64,000 nt of DNA from Zhihengliuella sp. ISTPL4 (GTDB taxonomy: Bacteria; Actinomycetota; Actinomycetes; Actinomycetales; Microbacteriaceae), in assembly GCF_002848265.1 (NCBI RefSeq), contig NZ_CP025422.1:3192727-3256726 (forward strand), given 5' to 3'. A model generated the notes under the pieces. The model saw nothing but the letters and a program-made list of their open reading frames with translations, made no database searches and was not told the DNA's origin. Positions 50,685 to 58,232 of the stretch are shown piece after piece. Position numbers and translations under genes: made by a program. Position 1 is the stretch's first letter; every line of letters starts with the position of its first letter.

Positions 50685-50719
50685 GGGTGCGCCCCAGCGT
50701 CACAGCGGAGCGGTGCGGA

Positions 50720-52192
50720 TCAGTCGTCCGTCCCGCGGATGCCGACCGTCGACTCGATGACCGGCTTCATCTTCTTGTCCAGCGTCTCGAAGAACATCGA
50801 CAGCGGGAACTCGTCGTCCAGGACCGCGTCGGTGTAGCCCTTCGGTGCCCCGGCGAGGATCTCGTCCGGCAGGCCGCGCGCCCACTGCGACGCGGGGTGC
50901 GGAGTCAGCGTGCCGCGGACCAGCTCGTAGGCGGCGAGCCAGTGCGCGACCTTGGGGCGATCGATCGAGTGCCAGTACAGGTCGTCGATCGCGTCGCCGA
51001 GGGCCACGACGGCGTCCGGCACGTTCTCCCAGTCGAAGGCGAGCGCCGTGTCGGTCCAGTGCAGCACGCCGCGCTGGTGCAGCCACGCGAACAGGAGCTG
51101 ACCGCCGACGGCGTCGTAGTTGCGCACGCGGGTGCCGGTGATGGCGAAGCGGAAGATGCGGTCGAAGATCACGGCGTACTGCACGAGGTGCGCATACTCG
51201 TGCATCTCCCGCTCGGTCTCCGTGAGCTCCTCGCCCGCCGCGACCCGGGCGTCCAGGGCGCGCTCGATCTTCACCGACTCGCGGAACGCCGTCATGTCGC
51301 AGCGCATCTCCTCCAGCGAGTAGAGGAAGAACGGCATCCGCTGCTTGATCATGAACGGGTCGAAGGGCAGGTCTCCGCGCATGTGGGTGCGGTCGTGGAT
51401 GATGTCCCACATCACGAAGGTCTTCTCGGCGACCTCCTGATCCTCCAGCATCGCCGCAGCGCGCTCAGGAAGGTCGAGGTTGGTGATCTCCGAGGCCGCA
51501 CGGACCACGCGACGGTAACGGGCGGCTTCGCGGTCCTGGAAGATCGCGCCCCAGGTGAAGGTCGGGATCTCGCGCATGGCGACGGTCTCCGGGAAGAGCA
51601 CCGCGGAGTTCGTGTCGTAGCCGGGCGTGAAGTCCACGAGCCGCAGCGAGACGAAGAGCTTGTTGCCGTAGTCGCCCGCTTCGAGCGCCGCGATGAACTC
51701 CGGCCAGATGGTCTCGACGATGAGTGCCTCGACGAGGCGGTCGCTCGAGCCGTTCTGGGTGTACATCGGGAAGACCACGAGGTGGCGGATGCCGTCGACG
51801 CGATGCTGCTGCGGCTGGAAGGCCACGAGCGAGTCGAGGAAGTCCGGCACGCCGAAGCCCTCGGCGGCCCAGCGCTCGAAGTCGGCGACGGAGGCGGTGA
51901 GGTAGTCCGCGTCGTGGGGGAAGGCGGGGGCGAGGGCCCGGATCGCGGCGGTGATCTCCCCGACGAGCGCCGTCGCCTTTTCCCGGGTCGCGGTCGCCGT
52001 CTCCTGGGTCGCTGAGCTTGTCGAAGCGCCAGGGATCGAGCCGTCCTTGATCTGCAGCTCACGGATGGCGATCGCGGCCTGCTTGAGCTGCGCCCAGGCG
52101 GCGGAGTTCTCCACGTCCTGTGCATCCTCGACGACCTCGGGTTCGCCGACGACGGCCTGCACAGCGGAACTGTTGGCGGAAACGAGGGACAT
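50720..52192 (-). CDS. DUF6421 family protein with possible metal site
   Basis: 490 aa, cytosolic, no membrane helices. The middle third contains HDRTH (266-270), SLEEMRCD (292-299) and HEYAH (331-335). The HxxxH/EExRxD spacing recalls the HExxH...EExxxD sites of some zinc peptidases such as the M49 group, but the rest does not resemble them. The function is unknown. It is divergent from an Lrp regulator, suggesting amino-acid or nitrogen control. Residues about 54-64 (PGASTSSAT) are encoded by repeat A. Confidence 0.85.
   Translation of the reverse strand: MSLVSANSSAVQAVVGEPEVVEDAQDVENSAAWAQLKQAAIAIRELQIKDGSIPGASTSSATQETATATREKATALVGEITAAIRALAPAFPHDADYLTASVADFERWAAEGFGVPDFLDSLVAFQPQQHRVDGIRHLVVFPMYTQNGSSDRLVEALIVETIWPEFIAALEAGDYGNKLFVSLRLVDFTPGYDTNSAVLFPETVAMREIPTFTWGAIFQDREAARYRRVVRAASEITNLDLPERAAAMLEDQEVAEKTFVMWDIIHDRTHMRGDLPFDPFMIKQRMPFFLYSLEEMRCDMTAFRESVKIERALDARVAAGEELTETEREMHEYAHLVQYAVIFDRIFRFAITGTRVRNYDAVGGQLLFAWLHQRGVLHWTDTALAFDWENVPDAVVALGDAIDDLYWHSIDRPKVAHWLAAYELVRGTLTPHPASQWARGLPDEILAGAPKGYTDAVLDDEFPLSMFFETLDKKMKPVIESTVGIRGTDD
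52003..52033 (-). repeat. Repeat A copy 4, inside the DUF6421 gene
   Basis: Core GGGTCGCTGAGCTTGTCGAA (52006-52025), flanked by CCTGG / CCAGG. It reads CTTCGACAAGCTCAGCGACC on the coding strand and is inserted in-frame in a weakly conserved N-terminal stretch. Confidence 0.8.
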
Positions 52193-52223
52193 CGGAACCT
52201 CCGATCGCAGTGAAAAACGGAAA

Positions 52224-52255
52224 GATTCCGGTGATAACGGAATCCTGACGATAAT
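52224..52255 (+). promoter_or_regulatory. lrp promoter and operator, leaderless start
   Basis: GATTCCG-GTGATAA-CGGAATC (52224-52244) is a 7+7 inverted repeat just upstream of GATAAT (52250-52255), a good -10. Transcription would begin within a few bases of the ATG at 52265, and no ribosome site is present. The operator overlaps the -35 and faces DUF6421 on the other side. Confidence 0.6.
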
Positions 52256-52264
52256 CTTACAGCC

Positions 52265-52723
52265 ATGGATGATTCTGTCGACCGTGCGATCCTGGCGACC
52301 ATCTCCCGCGACGGGCGGGCGACGCTGTCGCAGCTCTCCGACGCCGTCGGGCTGTCCGTGTCGGCGGTCCAGTCCCGACTACGGCGGCTCGAGACCCGCG
52401 GCGTCATCACCGGCTATCGAGCGATCCTCGACCCGGAACAGGCGGGCACGCCGCTGTCGGCCTTCATCGAGATCACGCCGCTCGATCCGGCCCAGCCCGA
52501 CAACGCCCCCGAGCTCCTGGAGCATCTCGACGCGATCGAGGCCTGCCACTCCATCGCCGGCGACGCGAGCTACATGCTGTTCGTCCGCGTGCCGACGCCG
52601 CGCGGCCTGGAGCAGCTCGTCCGCGACGTGCGGCTCGCGGCGAACGTGAGCACCCGCACGACGGTGGTGCTGCAGACGTACTACGAGCACCGGCCCATCA
52701 TCCCGGTCGCGACCACCGAGTAG
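52265..52723 (+). CDS. Lrp/AsnC-family regulator
   Basis: 152 aa. The HTH (residues 5-55, VDRAILATISRDGRATLSQLSDAVGLSVSAVQSRLRRLE) is followed by the RAM ligand domain (YRAILDPEQAG, IEACHSIAGDASYMLFVRV). Such proteins respond to amino acids. It is divergent from DUF6421, which is the likely target. It ends eight bases from the convergent DUF5937 gene. Confidence 0.92.
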   Translation: MDDSVDRAILATISRDGRATLSQLSDAVGLSVSAVQSRLRRLETRGVITGYRAILDPEQAGTPLSAFIEITPLDPAQPDNAPELLEHLDAIEACHSIAGDASYMLFVRVPTPRGLEQLVRDVRLAANVSTRTTVVLQTYYEHRPIIPVATTE

Positions 52724-52730
52724 GACGGCG

Positions 52731-53756
52731 TCAGAGCACCGCGCCGACGAGCGCCTCGCCCAAAGGGGTGCGCACATGCTGCATGCGGGAACCGTCTCGC
52801 TCGCTCACCACGAGCCCGGCGTCCCGCAGCACGGTGAGATGGTGCGACGCCGTCGACAGCGCGAGCCCCGCATCGGCGGCCACCTCCGAGGTCGAGCGAG
52901 GCGTCCCGGCGGTGAGGAGGATGCCGGCGCGCGCCGGGCCGAGCAAGGCGCCCAGGGCCGCGACGGTCTCGGTGGTGTCCCGCGCCCACCCGGCGGTCAC
53001 GCCGCGGGCCGGATAGAACAGCGTCGGCTGTGCCGGCGGCTCGGTGAGGACCAGGCAGCCCCACGACGACAGGACGGACGGCACCAGCACGAGGCCACTG
53101 CCGCGGCAGTCCACTTCTTCGCTGTGTCGGCGGAGCGAGACCCGCACCGCACCCGCGCCCCACGAGACCTGGGGATGCAGGGCGCCGGCCATCCCGGCGA
53201 TGCCGGCCGTCGCGATCGTCCGGGCGCGGACCGCGATGTCGGCCCGGAGCAGCCGCTCCAGCTGGGGCCAGGCCGGTGCCAGCGCGGACGCCCAGACCTC
53301 CTCCCACGCGTCGGCGATCATCGCCCGCGTGCGCGCCGGCCGGGCGAGGAGGTCGCGCAGGGCCTGACGCTGCGCCCCCGTCGAGCGCTGGATCCGCTTG
53401 CCGAGGTCGACGCGGAGCGGGTCGAGCGCCGCCTCCCGCAGGGCGGCGAGTTCTGCCTCGGGGGTCAGGTCGCCGCGCGGCGTGCTGGTGAGGAAGTCCG
53501 GGAGGTAACCGTCGTCGCCGATCACCGTCGCCAAGAGCGCGAAGGCGTCCCGCGGCAGCCCCTCCCGCGCGGTGCGGAGCCACCCCCACTGCAGGGGGTG
53601 CGCGGCCGGGCGGAGGAGCACGCGCACGGCATGCGCCAGTTCGTGCCCGGGGGAGATGCCGAACCGCACCGCCTGGATGTCGCCGGGACTCAGGTGGAAC
53701 TCGACCCGGTGATCGGGGTGGTCGACGCCCTCGACCGGCAGAGAGTTTCGAGCCAC
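52731..53756 (-). CDS. DUF5937 / ArsR-type winged-helix regulator
   Basis: 341 aa from GTG 53756. The N-terminal 250 residues are the DUF5937 region (VEFHLSPGDIQAVRFGISPGHELA). The C-terminal ArsR wHTH (about 275-335) has TSEVAADAGLALSTASHHLTVLRDAGLVV. It is fused in the order sensor then DNA-binding domain. It is divergent from the cupin gene, its probable target. Confidence 0.87.
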   Translation of the reverse strand: MARNSLPVEGVDHPDHRVEFHLSPGDIQAVRFGISPGHELAHAVRVLLRPAAHPLQWGWLRTAREGLPRDAFALLATVIGDDGYLPDFLTSTPRGDLTPEAELAALREAALDPLRVDLGKRIQRSTGAQRQALRDLLARPARTRAMIADAWEEVWASALAPAWPQLERLLRADIAVRARTIATAGIAGMAGALHPQVSWGAGAVRVSLRRHSEEVDCRGSGLVLVPSVLSSWGCLVLTEPPAQPTLFYPARGVTAGWARDTTETVAALGALLGPARAGILLTAGTPRSTSEVAADAGLALSTASHHLTVLRDAGLVVSERDGSRMQHVRTPLGEALVGAVL

Positions 53757-53801
53757 ATCGAAACTCTAGGAGGTGCCGCGCGCGCTGTCGACACTGGGGT
53801 C

Positions 53802-54161
53802 ATGACCGAAATCGACCTTCCCGCCCTCGTCCCGAGCGGTGCGATCCGCCTCGGCTCCGGGAACAGCCGCCGCTTCGTCGGCGCCGACCACGGAGCCGCC
53901 GTCTCCTACTTCTTCGTCGAGAACCAGCCAGGGGAGGGGCCGGGGCTGCACTGGCACCCCTACTCTGAGACCTGGATCGTGCTCGAGGGCACGGTGCGGA
54001 TCCGGATCGGCGACGAGGTCCTCGTCGCGCGAGCCGGAGACACCGCCACCGCGCCCGCCTTCACGCCGCACGGCTTCACCAACGCGGGGACGGGGCTCCT
54101 CCGGATCCTCTGCATCCACGCGTCCGACACGATCATCCAGACGTTCCTCGACGAGGACTGA
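53802..54161 (+). CDS. Cupin-domain protein
   Basis: 119 aa, single small cupin barrel. Metal ligands are visible in GLHWHPYSETWIVLEG (His, His, Glu) and in APAFTPHGFTN (His). Activity unknown. It starts 45 bases from the divergent DUF5937 regulator and is followed by the DUF4287 gene on the same strand. Confidence 0.88.
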   Translation: MTEIDLPALVPSGAIRLGSGNSRRFVGADHGAAVSYFFVENQPGEGPGLHWHPYSETWIVLEGTVRIRIGDEVLVARAGDTATAPAFTPHGFTNAGTGLLRILCIHASDTIIQTFLDED

Positions 54162-54175
54162 GAGCGGAGACCACC

Positions 54176-54466
54176 ATGTCCTTCCAGGCGTACCTCGACA
54201 AGGTCGAGACCCAGACCGGCCTCACGCCGCGACAGCTCATCGCCCTCGCGCGCGAGCAGGGGTTCGACGAGACGACGAAGTCCACCGTCGTCCTGAACTG
54301 GCTCAAGCAGGAGTACGGCCTCGGCCACGGCCACGCGCAGGCGATGGTCCACGTCATCCTCAAGGGGCCGAAGATCAGCGACAAGCACGTCGGCACGACC
54401 GGGGCGCACGCCGACAAGACCGACGAGCTCTGGCTCGACGGCAAGGACAGCAACCCGCACCGCTGA
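54176..54466 (+). CDS. DUF4287 family protein
   Basis: 96 aa. MSFQAYLDKVETQTGLTPRQL, the short HTH-like KSTVVLNWLKQEYGLGHGHAQAM segment and the conserved TDELWLDG end fit DUF4287, a small helical protein of unknown role. Fourteen bases after the cupin stop. Confidence 0.85.
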   Translation: MSFQAYLDKVETQTGLTPRQLIALAREQGFDETTKSTVVLNWLKQEYGLGHGHAQAMVHVILKGPKISDKHVGTTGAHADKTDELWLDGKDSNPHR

Positions 54467-54502
54467 GTTCGCCGCCTCGCCGCGACGACTAGGATTCCGT
54501 GG

Positions 54503-55471
54503 GTGGCAGCATCCTCCCAGCGCAAGAAGAAGTCCGGTCGGCGCACCCCGCCGCGCACCAGCGGCAACCCGGCCAAGCGACCAGTCGTCGAAGCCGGTCC
54601 GGTGACGGTCGGCGACTGGATCGGTGCGGCTCGTCTGCGCACGCTGCCCCTCGCGATCGCCCCCGTCGTCATCGGCACGGGAGCCGCGCGCAGCACCGGG
54701 CCGGAGTTCCACTGGGTGATCGCGCTCGCCTGCCTCGCCGTCGCGGTCCTGCTGCAGATCGGCGTGAACTTCACCAACGACTACAGCGACGGGATCCGCG
54801 GCACCGACGCCCATCGGGTCGGCCCGGCGCGGCTCACGGCCTCCGGGCGGGTGAAGCCGCGCACGGTGCTCGTCATCGGCCTCGTGTTCTTCGCGCTCGC
54901 CGCAGTGGTCGGTATCGCGATCGTCGTGAGGACCGGGCAGTGGTGGATGCTCGCCGTGGGTGCGGCCTGCATCGTCGCCGCCTGGTTCTACACCGGCGGC
55001 AAGCGTCCGTACGGGTACTACGGTCTCGGCGAGGTCTTCGTCTTCGTCTTCTTCGGGCTCGTGGCCACCCTCGGCACCACGTGGGTGCAGGTCTTCCTGC
55101 TCCCGCAGCAGGCCTGGCTCGGTGCCATCGCCGCCGGACTGTTCGCCTGCGCGGTGCTGCTGGCGAACAACCTTCGCGACATCGACCAGGATCGCGAGGT
55201 CGGCAAGCGCACGCTGACCGTCCTCATCGGTCGCCGCGCCACCCAGGTCCTCTTCACGCTCTTCGTGCTCGTGCCGTTCGGCATCGCCGTGTTCCTCGCG
55301 CTGCTGTTCCCGATCGCGTGGATCTCACTGCTCGCGCTCCTGGCCGGGCTTCCCGCGATCGTGATCGTCTGGACCTACCGACAGCCGAAGGAGCTGGTCA
55401 TCGCCCTCGCGCTGACCTCCCTGACCTCGCTGCTCTACGCCGGCGCCCTGTTCTGGGCCTTCGCCGGCTGA
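54503..55471 (+). CDS. menA: 1,4-dihydroxy-2-naphthoate polyprenyltransferase
   Basis: 322 aa, UbiA superfamily with about eight helices. A basic start precedes the two Asp-rich motifs NDYSDGIRGTD (first) and NNLRDIDQDREVGKRT (second), which bind Mg-prenyl diphosphate. It attaches the isoprenoid tail in menaquinone synthesis. GTG start. The DUF4229 gene across the gap is its usual actinobacterial neighbour. Confidence 0.93.
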   Translation: MAASSQRKKKSGRRTPPRTSGNPAKRPVVEAGPVTVGDWIGAARLRTLPLAIAPVVIGTGAARSTGPEFHWVIALACLAVAVLLQIGVNFTNDYSDGIRGTDAHRVGPARLTASGRVKPRTVLVIGLVFFALAAVVGIAIVVRTGQWWMLAVGAACIVAAWFYTGGKRPYGYYGLGEVFVFVFFGLVATLGTTWVQVFLLPQQAWLGAIAAGLFACAVLLANNLRDIDQDREVGKRTLTVLIGRRATQVLFTLFVLVPFGIAVFLALLFPIAWISLLALLAGLPAIVIVWTYRQPKELVIALALTSLTSLLYAGALFWAFAG

Positions 55472-55492
55472 CCGGCTCCCTCGTTCCGCCGA

Positions 55493-55567
55493 GCACGACT
55501 TCGGAGATCGTGCCCGACACGCCGCCGTGGTATCTCACCGCCGGCGGGTCATCCGCCATCTCCGAAG
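55493..55567. repeat. Nested palindrome C3 after menA
   Basis: Arms CTTCGGAGAT (55499-55508) and ATCTCCGAAG (55558-55567) pair perfectly over ten bases. GCACGA (55493-55498) and TCGTGC (55508-55513) form an alternative short hairpin. It lies between convergent menA and DUF4229 and probably terminates both. The rest of the gap to 55657 holds nothing clear. Confidence 0.65.
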
Positions 55568-55657
55568 ATGCGCCCGGGAGTGGCCCGGATGTCGGTTGAG
55601 CCTATGTCCTGGCTGAGAGTCTTCAGACCCGGTCCACCAAGTGGGCGGGGCTGCAGG

Positions 55658-55948
55658 TCAGGGGCGGTCGTCGGGAGCGCGGTCGACGAGTTCATCCTCG
55701 GCGTCGGCATCGGCCTGGCGGCCGGAGACCTTGCCCTGTCGACGCTCGTGCAGGTTCGCGGAGACATCGGAGAGGGGAGCGCGGAGGAACAGCAGGGAGA
55801 TGCTCGCGCCGATGAGGGCGGCGAAGATCGCGGCGAGCCACCAGAACTCGCGGAAGATCGGGAAGAAGAACCACAGGATGCCCAGCGGGACGAGGAACGC
55901 CAGGAGGCGCAGCACGGTGTAGACGAGGAGGGGGGCGGGCTTCTTCAC
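55658..55948 (-). CDS. DUF4229 family membrane protein
   Basis: 96 aa. Two helices (LLVYTVLRLLAFLVPLGIL and WLAAIFAALIGASISLLFL) flank a short loop, and the cytosolic tail is Arg/Asp-rich. It regularly neighbours menaquinone genes in actinomycetes, as here; function unknown. Confidence 0.85.
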   Translation of the reverse strand: MKKPAPLLVYTVLRLLAFLVPLGILWFFFPIFREFWWLAAIFAALIGASISLLFLRAPLSDVSANLHERRQGKVSGRQADADAEDELVDRAPDDRP

Positions 55949-55957
55949 CCCTCCAGT

Positions 55958-56884
55958 CTACGTTCGCGGTCCGGTGCTCCCGCCGGGAAGCCGGAGCCCG
56001 AGACTCACGAACGGGATGCCGCGCACGACGCGTCGCCACGGGTGCTCGCCGAGAGTCCAGAGCAGCTCGTCGTCCGGGTCGAGCGCGAGGTCCTCGCAGC
56101 CGACGGGCAGGGCGACCGGATGCCGCGTGAGTGCATGCCGCGGACCGGACCACAGCACCCCCGGTCGCAGGTGATCGGACTGTGACACGAAGTAGCGGTC
56201 TCCCCAGCGCACGGCTCCCTGCATGTGCCGGATGCCGGGTTCGAAGCGCTCGACTTCGACGAAGGTGCCGTCGGGGCCGTCCGGGATCGTGAACTCGCCG
56301 ACCGTCCCGGTCTCCTCGCCGCGATACTCGCCGATGAGCACGCGGGGCAGCGGCGTGCCGTCCGCGTCGAAGGCCCGGCCGAGGAACGAGCACCGGAGCG
56401 CGACGGGATGACGCCGGGTCCGCACCGCGACCACCGCCGTCCGGCGTTCCCGGCGGCCTCGTCCGCCACGCACCCGCTGGGCGTCGGTGCCGTGCACCCG
56501 CCGGAGTGCGCCGAGGTCGAACTCCCAGATGCCCTGGCCGGTCGCTGCCGCGAACAGGCGGTCGCCGAACCAGGCGAGGCCGCCCGCATGGATCGGCGCG
56601 GGCTGCAGGACTCCGTCGTCGTCGGTGACGGCGAGGACGATATCGAGCCGGCGGGCGCGCGCCCGGTCCACGAGTGCCACCCGAGATGCCAGGTGGCGGC
56701 CCGAGGCGTCCTGACGGAACCAGCTCACCGCGAGGGCACGGTTCCCGCGACGCTCGCCGACATCGATCCCCTGCGGATACCAGCGCTGCGTCCACGAGCG
56801 GGCGGTCAGCCAGCGCAGCTCGACTCCTCCGCCGCGACGGCGCCGCCGTACCGGGCGCCACATCGTGCTCCAGGGCCACCGCAT
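55958..56884 (-). CDS. Hypothetical beta-propeller-like protein
   Basis: 308 aa. After a basic start, WYPQGIDVGERRGNRALAVSWFRQD opens a series of short beta strands with Trp, Gly and Asp turns (HAGGLAWFGDRLFAAATGQGIWEFD, LALDPDDELLWTLGE). Related proteins in streptomycetes are often exported, but no clear signal peptide is seen with this start. The role is unknown. It lies nine bases upstream of DUF4229 on the same strand. Confidence 0.7.
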   Translation of the reverse strand: MRWPWSTMWRPVRRRRRGGGVELRWLTARSWTQRWYPQGIDVGERRGNRALAVSWFRQDASGRHLASRVALVDRARARRLDIVLAVTDDDGVLQPAPIHAGGLAWFGDRLFAAATGQGIWEFDLGALRRVHGTDAQRVRGGRGRRERRTAVVAVRTRRHPVALRCSFLGRAFDADGTPLPRVLIGEYRGEETGTVGEFTIPDGPDGTFVEVERFEPGIRHMQGAVRWGDRYFVSQSDHLRPGVLWSGPRHALTRHPVALPVGCEDLALDPDDELLWTLGEHPWRRVVRGIPFVSLGLRLPGGSTGPRT

Positions 56885-57251
56885 CCCTCCATCGTCCCCG
56901 ATCCGACGACGACCCGCGAATTTCCACGGATTGACCTAGGTCGATTCGCCGGATCGCGTCGGCGGTTGTATCGTGTTACGTGTTGAGTATCGATTTCATG
57001 GAGTCGCTCTCAACGACGCCTCGCGGTCGCTGGTGGGGGCCAGTTCCGCCGCGGGGTGGCCGTCTCCTCGCGGGGACGGTTCACCGGGTGTTCGCATCCG
57101 GCAGTGCAACGCACTGGGGGTGTGGCTCGTTCGGGTGCGGGCCACACCTCAGCGTTCCGCTCGGGGCGTCACCGGGCGTTCACCGCGCGGTCGCCCTCCG
57201 GCCACCGGCGCCTGTCACGATGACGAACCCATCGCTCACCCCGGGAGCTCC
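56885..57251 (+). promoter_or_regulatory. Regulatory region and long leader of the nonulosonate operon
   Basis: The 367-bp gap has a palindrome GACCTAGGTC (56933-56942). PHO-like array A has GTTCACC (57079) and GTTCGCA (57090). Small stems are AGTGC/GCACT (57103, 57111) and GGTGTGGC/GCCACACC (57119-57126, 57141-57148). Array B follows at 57167. If transcription starts upstream of array A, the 5' leader is about 200 bases and structured. A start downstream of array B would give a short leader. Confidence 0.5.
57167..57210 (+). promoter_or_regulatory. PHO-box-like array B: four 11-bp units before the operon
   Basis: CGTCACC (57167), GTTCACC (57178), GGTCGCC (57189) and GGCCACC (57200) start exactly 11 bases apart. 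Each matches the G(G/T)TCA(C/T)(C/T) PHO unit at six or seven of seven positions. The array ends 42 bases before the GTG start, a fitting place for activation of a promoter with -10 near 57216. Confidence 0.6.
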
Positions 57252-58232
57252 GTGCGCACGCCCCTCGTCACCGTCATCCTGCCTGCGAAGGACGCCGGTC
57301 CGTACATCGGCACCACGCTGGAGACCCTCATGCGGCAGTTCGACGACCCCGCGGCGCTCAAGGTCGTGGCCATCGACGACGGCTCGATCGACGACACCGG
57401 CGCGCTCATGGCGGATTACGCGTCACGCTTCCGCCACGTCGAGGTGCTGCGGAATCCCGAGCCGCTCGGCCTCGCGACGGCGCGCAATCAGGGTCTCGCC
57501 CACGTCGAGGGCGACGCCTTCTGCTTCATCGACGGCGACGACTGGATGCAGCCGCGGCGCCTCGCCGTCCTCGCCGCGCACCTGCAGGAGCTCCGGTGCG
57601 ACTTCCTCCGGACGGATCACGTCACCGTCACCGGGACCCGGCGCGCCGTCGTGCGGGCGCCGTACCCATGGCGGGAGCGGGTGGTGTCGCCGCGGGAGGC
57701 CATCCTCCCGGTCGATGAACCGAGCATGGTGGACTATCCGTACGCGTGGGCGGGCCTGTTCCACCGCCGCGTCCTCGACCGGGGACTGGCGGCATTCCCC
57801 GACGGGCTGTTCACTGCGGAGGACCGCCCCTGGATCTGGCGCCTGCACTTGGAGGCGGACTCGTTCGCGGTGGTCGATGCGCCGGCGCTGCTCTACCGGC
57901 GGGGGGTCGAGACCTCGCTCACGCAGGTGCACGACCGCCGACAGCTCGACTTCGTCACGGCCATGGCGCAGGTGATCGGCCTCGTCCGCGCGGACCGGGA
58001 CGCCGAACTCCTCCTCCCGAAGGCCGTATGGACGGCGCTCGCCCTCAGCGCACACCATCTGGTGCGCTCGCGGCGGATGCCTCCGCCGTCGCGGCGCGAG
58101 ATGCGGAGCCGCATCCGTGCGCTGCTCCGAGAGCTCCCCGCCGCCGAGGTCTCCGCGGTCCTCGCCCGCCTCGACGGTCCCCGCCGCCGGGTGCTCGCTC
58201 GCAGCCTGCGGAGCGGGGGTCACACGACATGA
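57252..58232 (+). CDS. Family-2 glycosyltransferase
   Basis: 326 aa. GT-A fold: VTVILPAKDAGPYIGTTLETLM, the IDDGSIDDT nucleotide loop, IDGDDWMQPRR with the DxD metal motif (DGDD) and a later EDRPWIW with the catalytic acid region. Start GTG 57252 has GGGAG upstream. An in-frame start near 56973 would place the GT domain after 93 unrelated residues read from the regulatory region, so I reject it. It is the first gene of the polymer operon and probably makes the linkage or primer sugar. Coupled to the next gene by ATGA. Confidence 0.88.
   Translation: MRTPLVTVILPAKDAGPYIGTTLETLMRQFDDPAALKVVAIDDGSIDDTGALMADYASRFRHVEVLRNPEPLGLATARNQGLAHVEGDAFCFIDGDDWMQPRRLAVLAAHLQELRCDFLRTDHVTVTGTRRAVVRAPYPWRERVVSPREAILPVDEPSMVDYPYAWAGLFHRRVLDRGLAAFPDGLFTAEDRPWIWRLHLEADSFAVVDAPALLYRRGVETSLTQVHDRRQLDFVTAMAQVIGLVRADRDAELLLPKAVWTALALSAHHLVRSRRMPPPSRREMRSRIRALLRELPAAEVSAVLARLDGPRRRVLARSLRSGGHTT

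Noticed and set aside
56973..57251. Upstream start for the glycosyltransferase
   Set aside because: It would add 93 residues with no similarity to GT2 proteins, read from the region with PHO-like arrays; GTG 57252 has a ribosome site.
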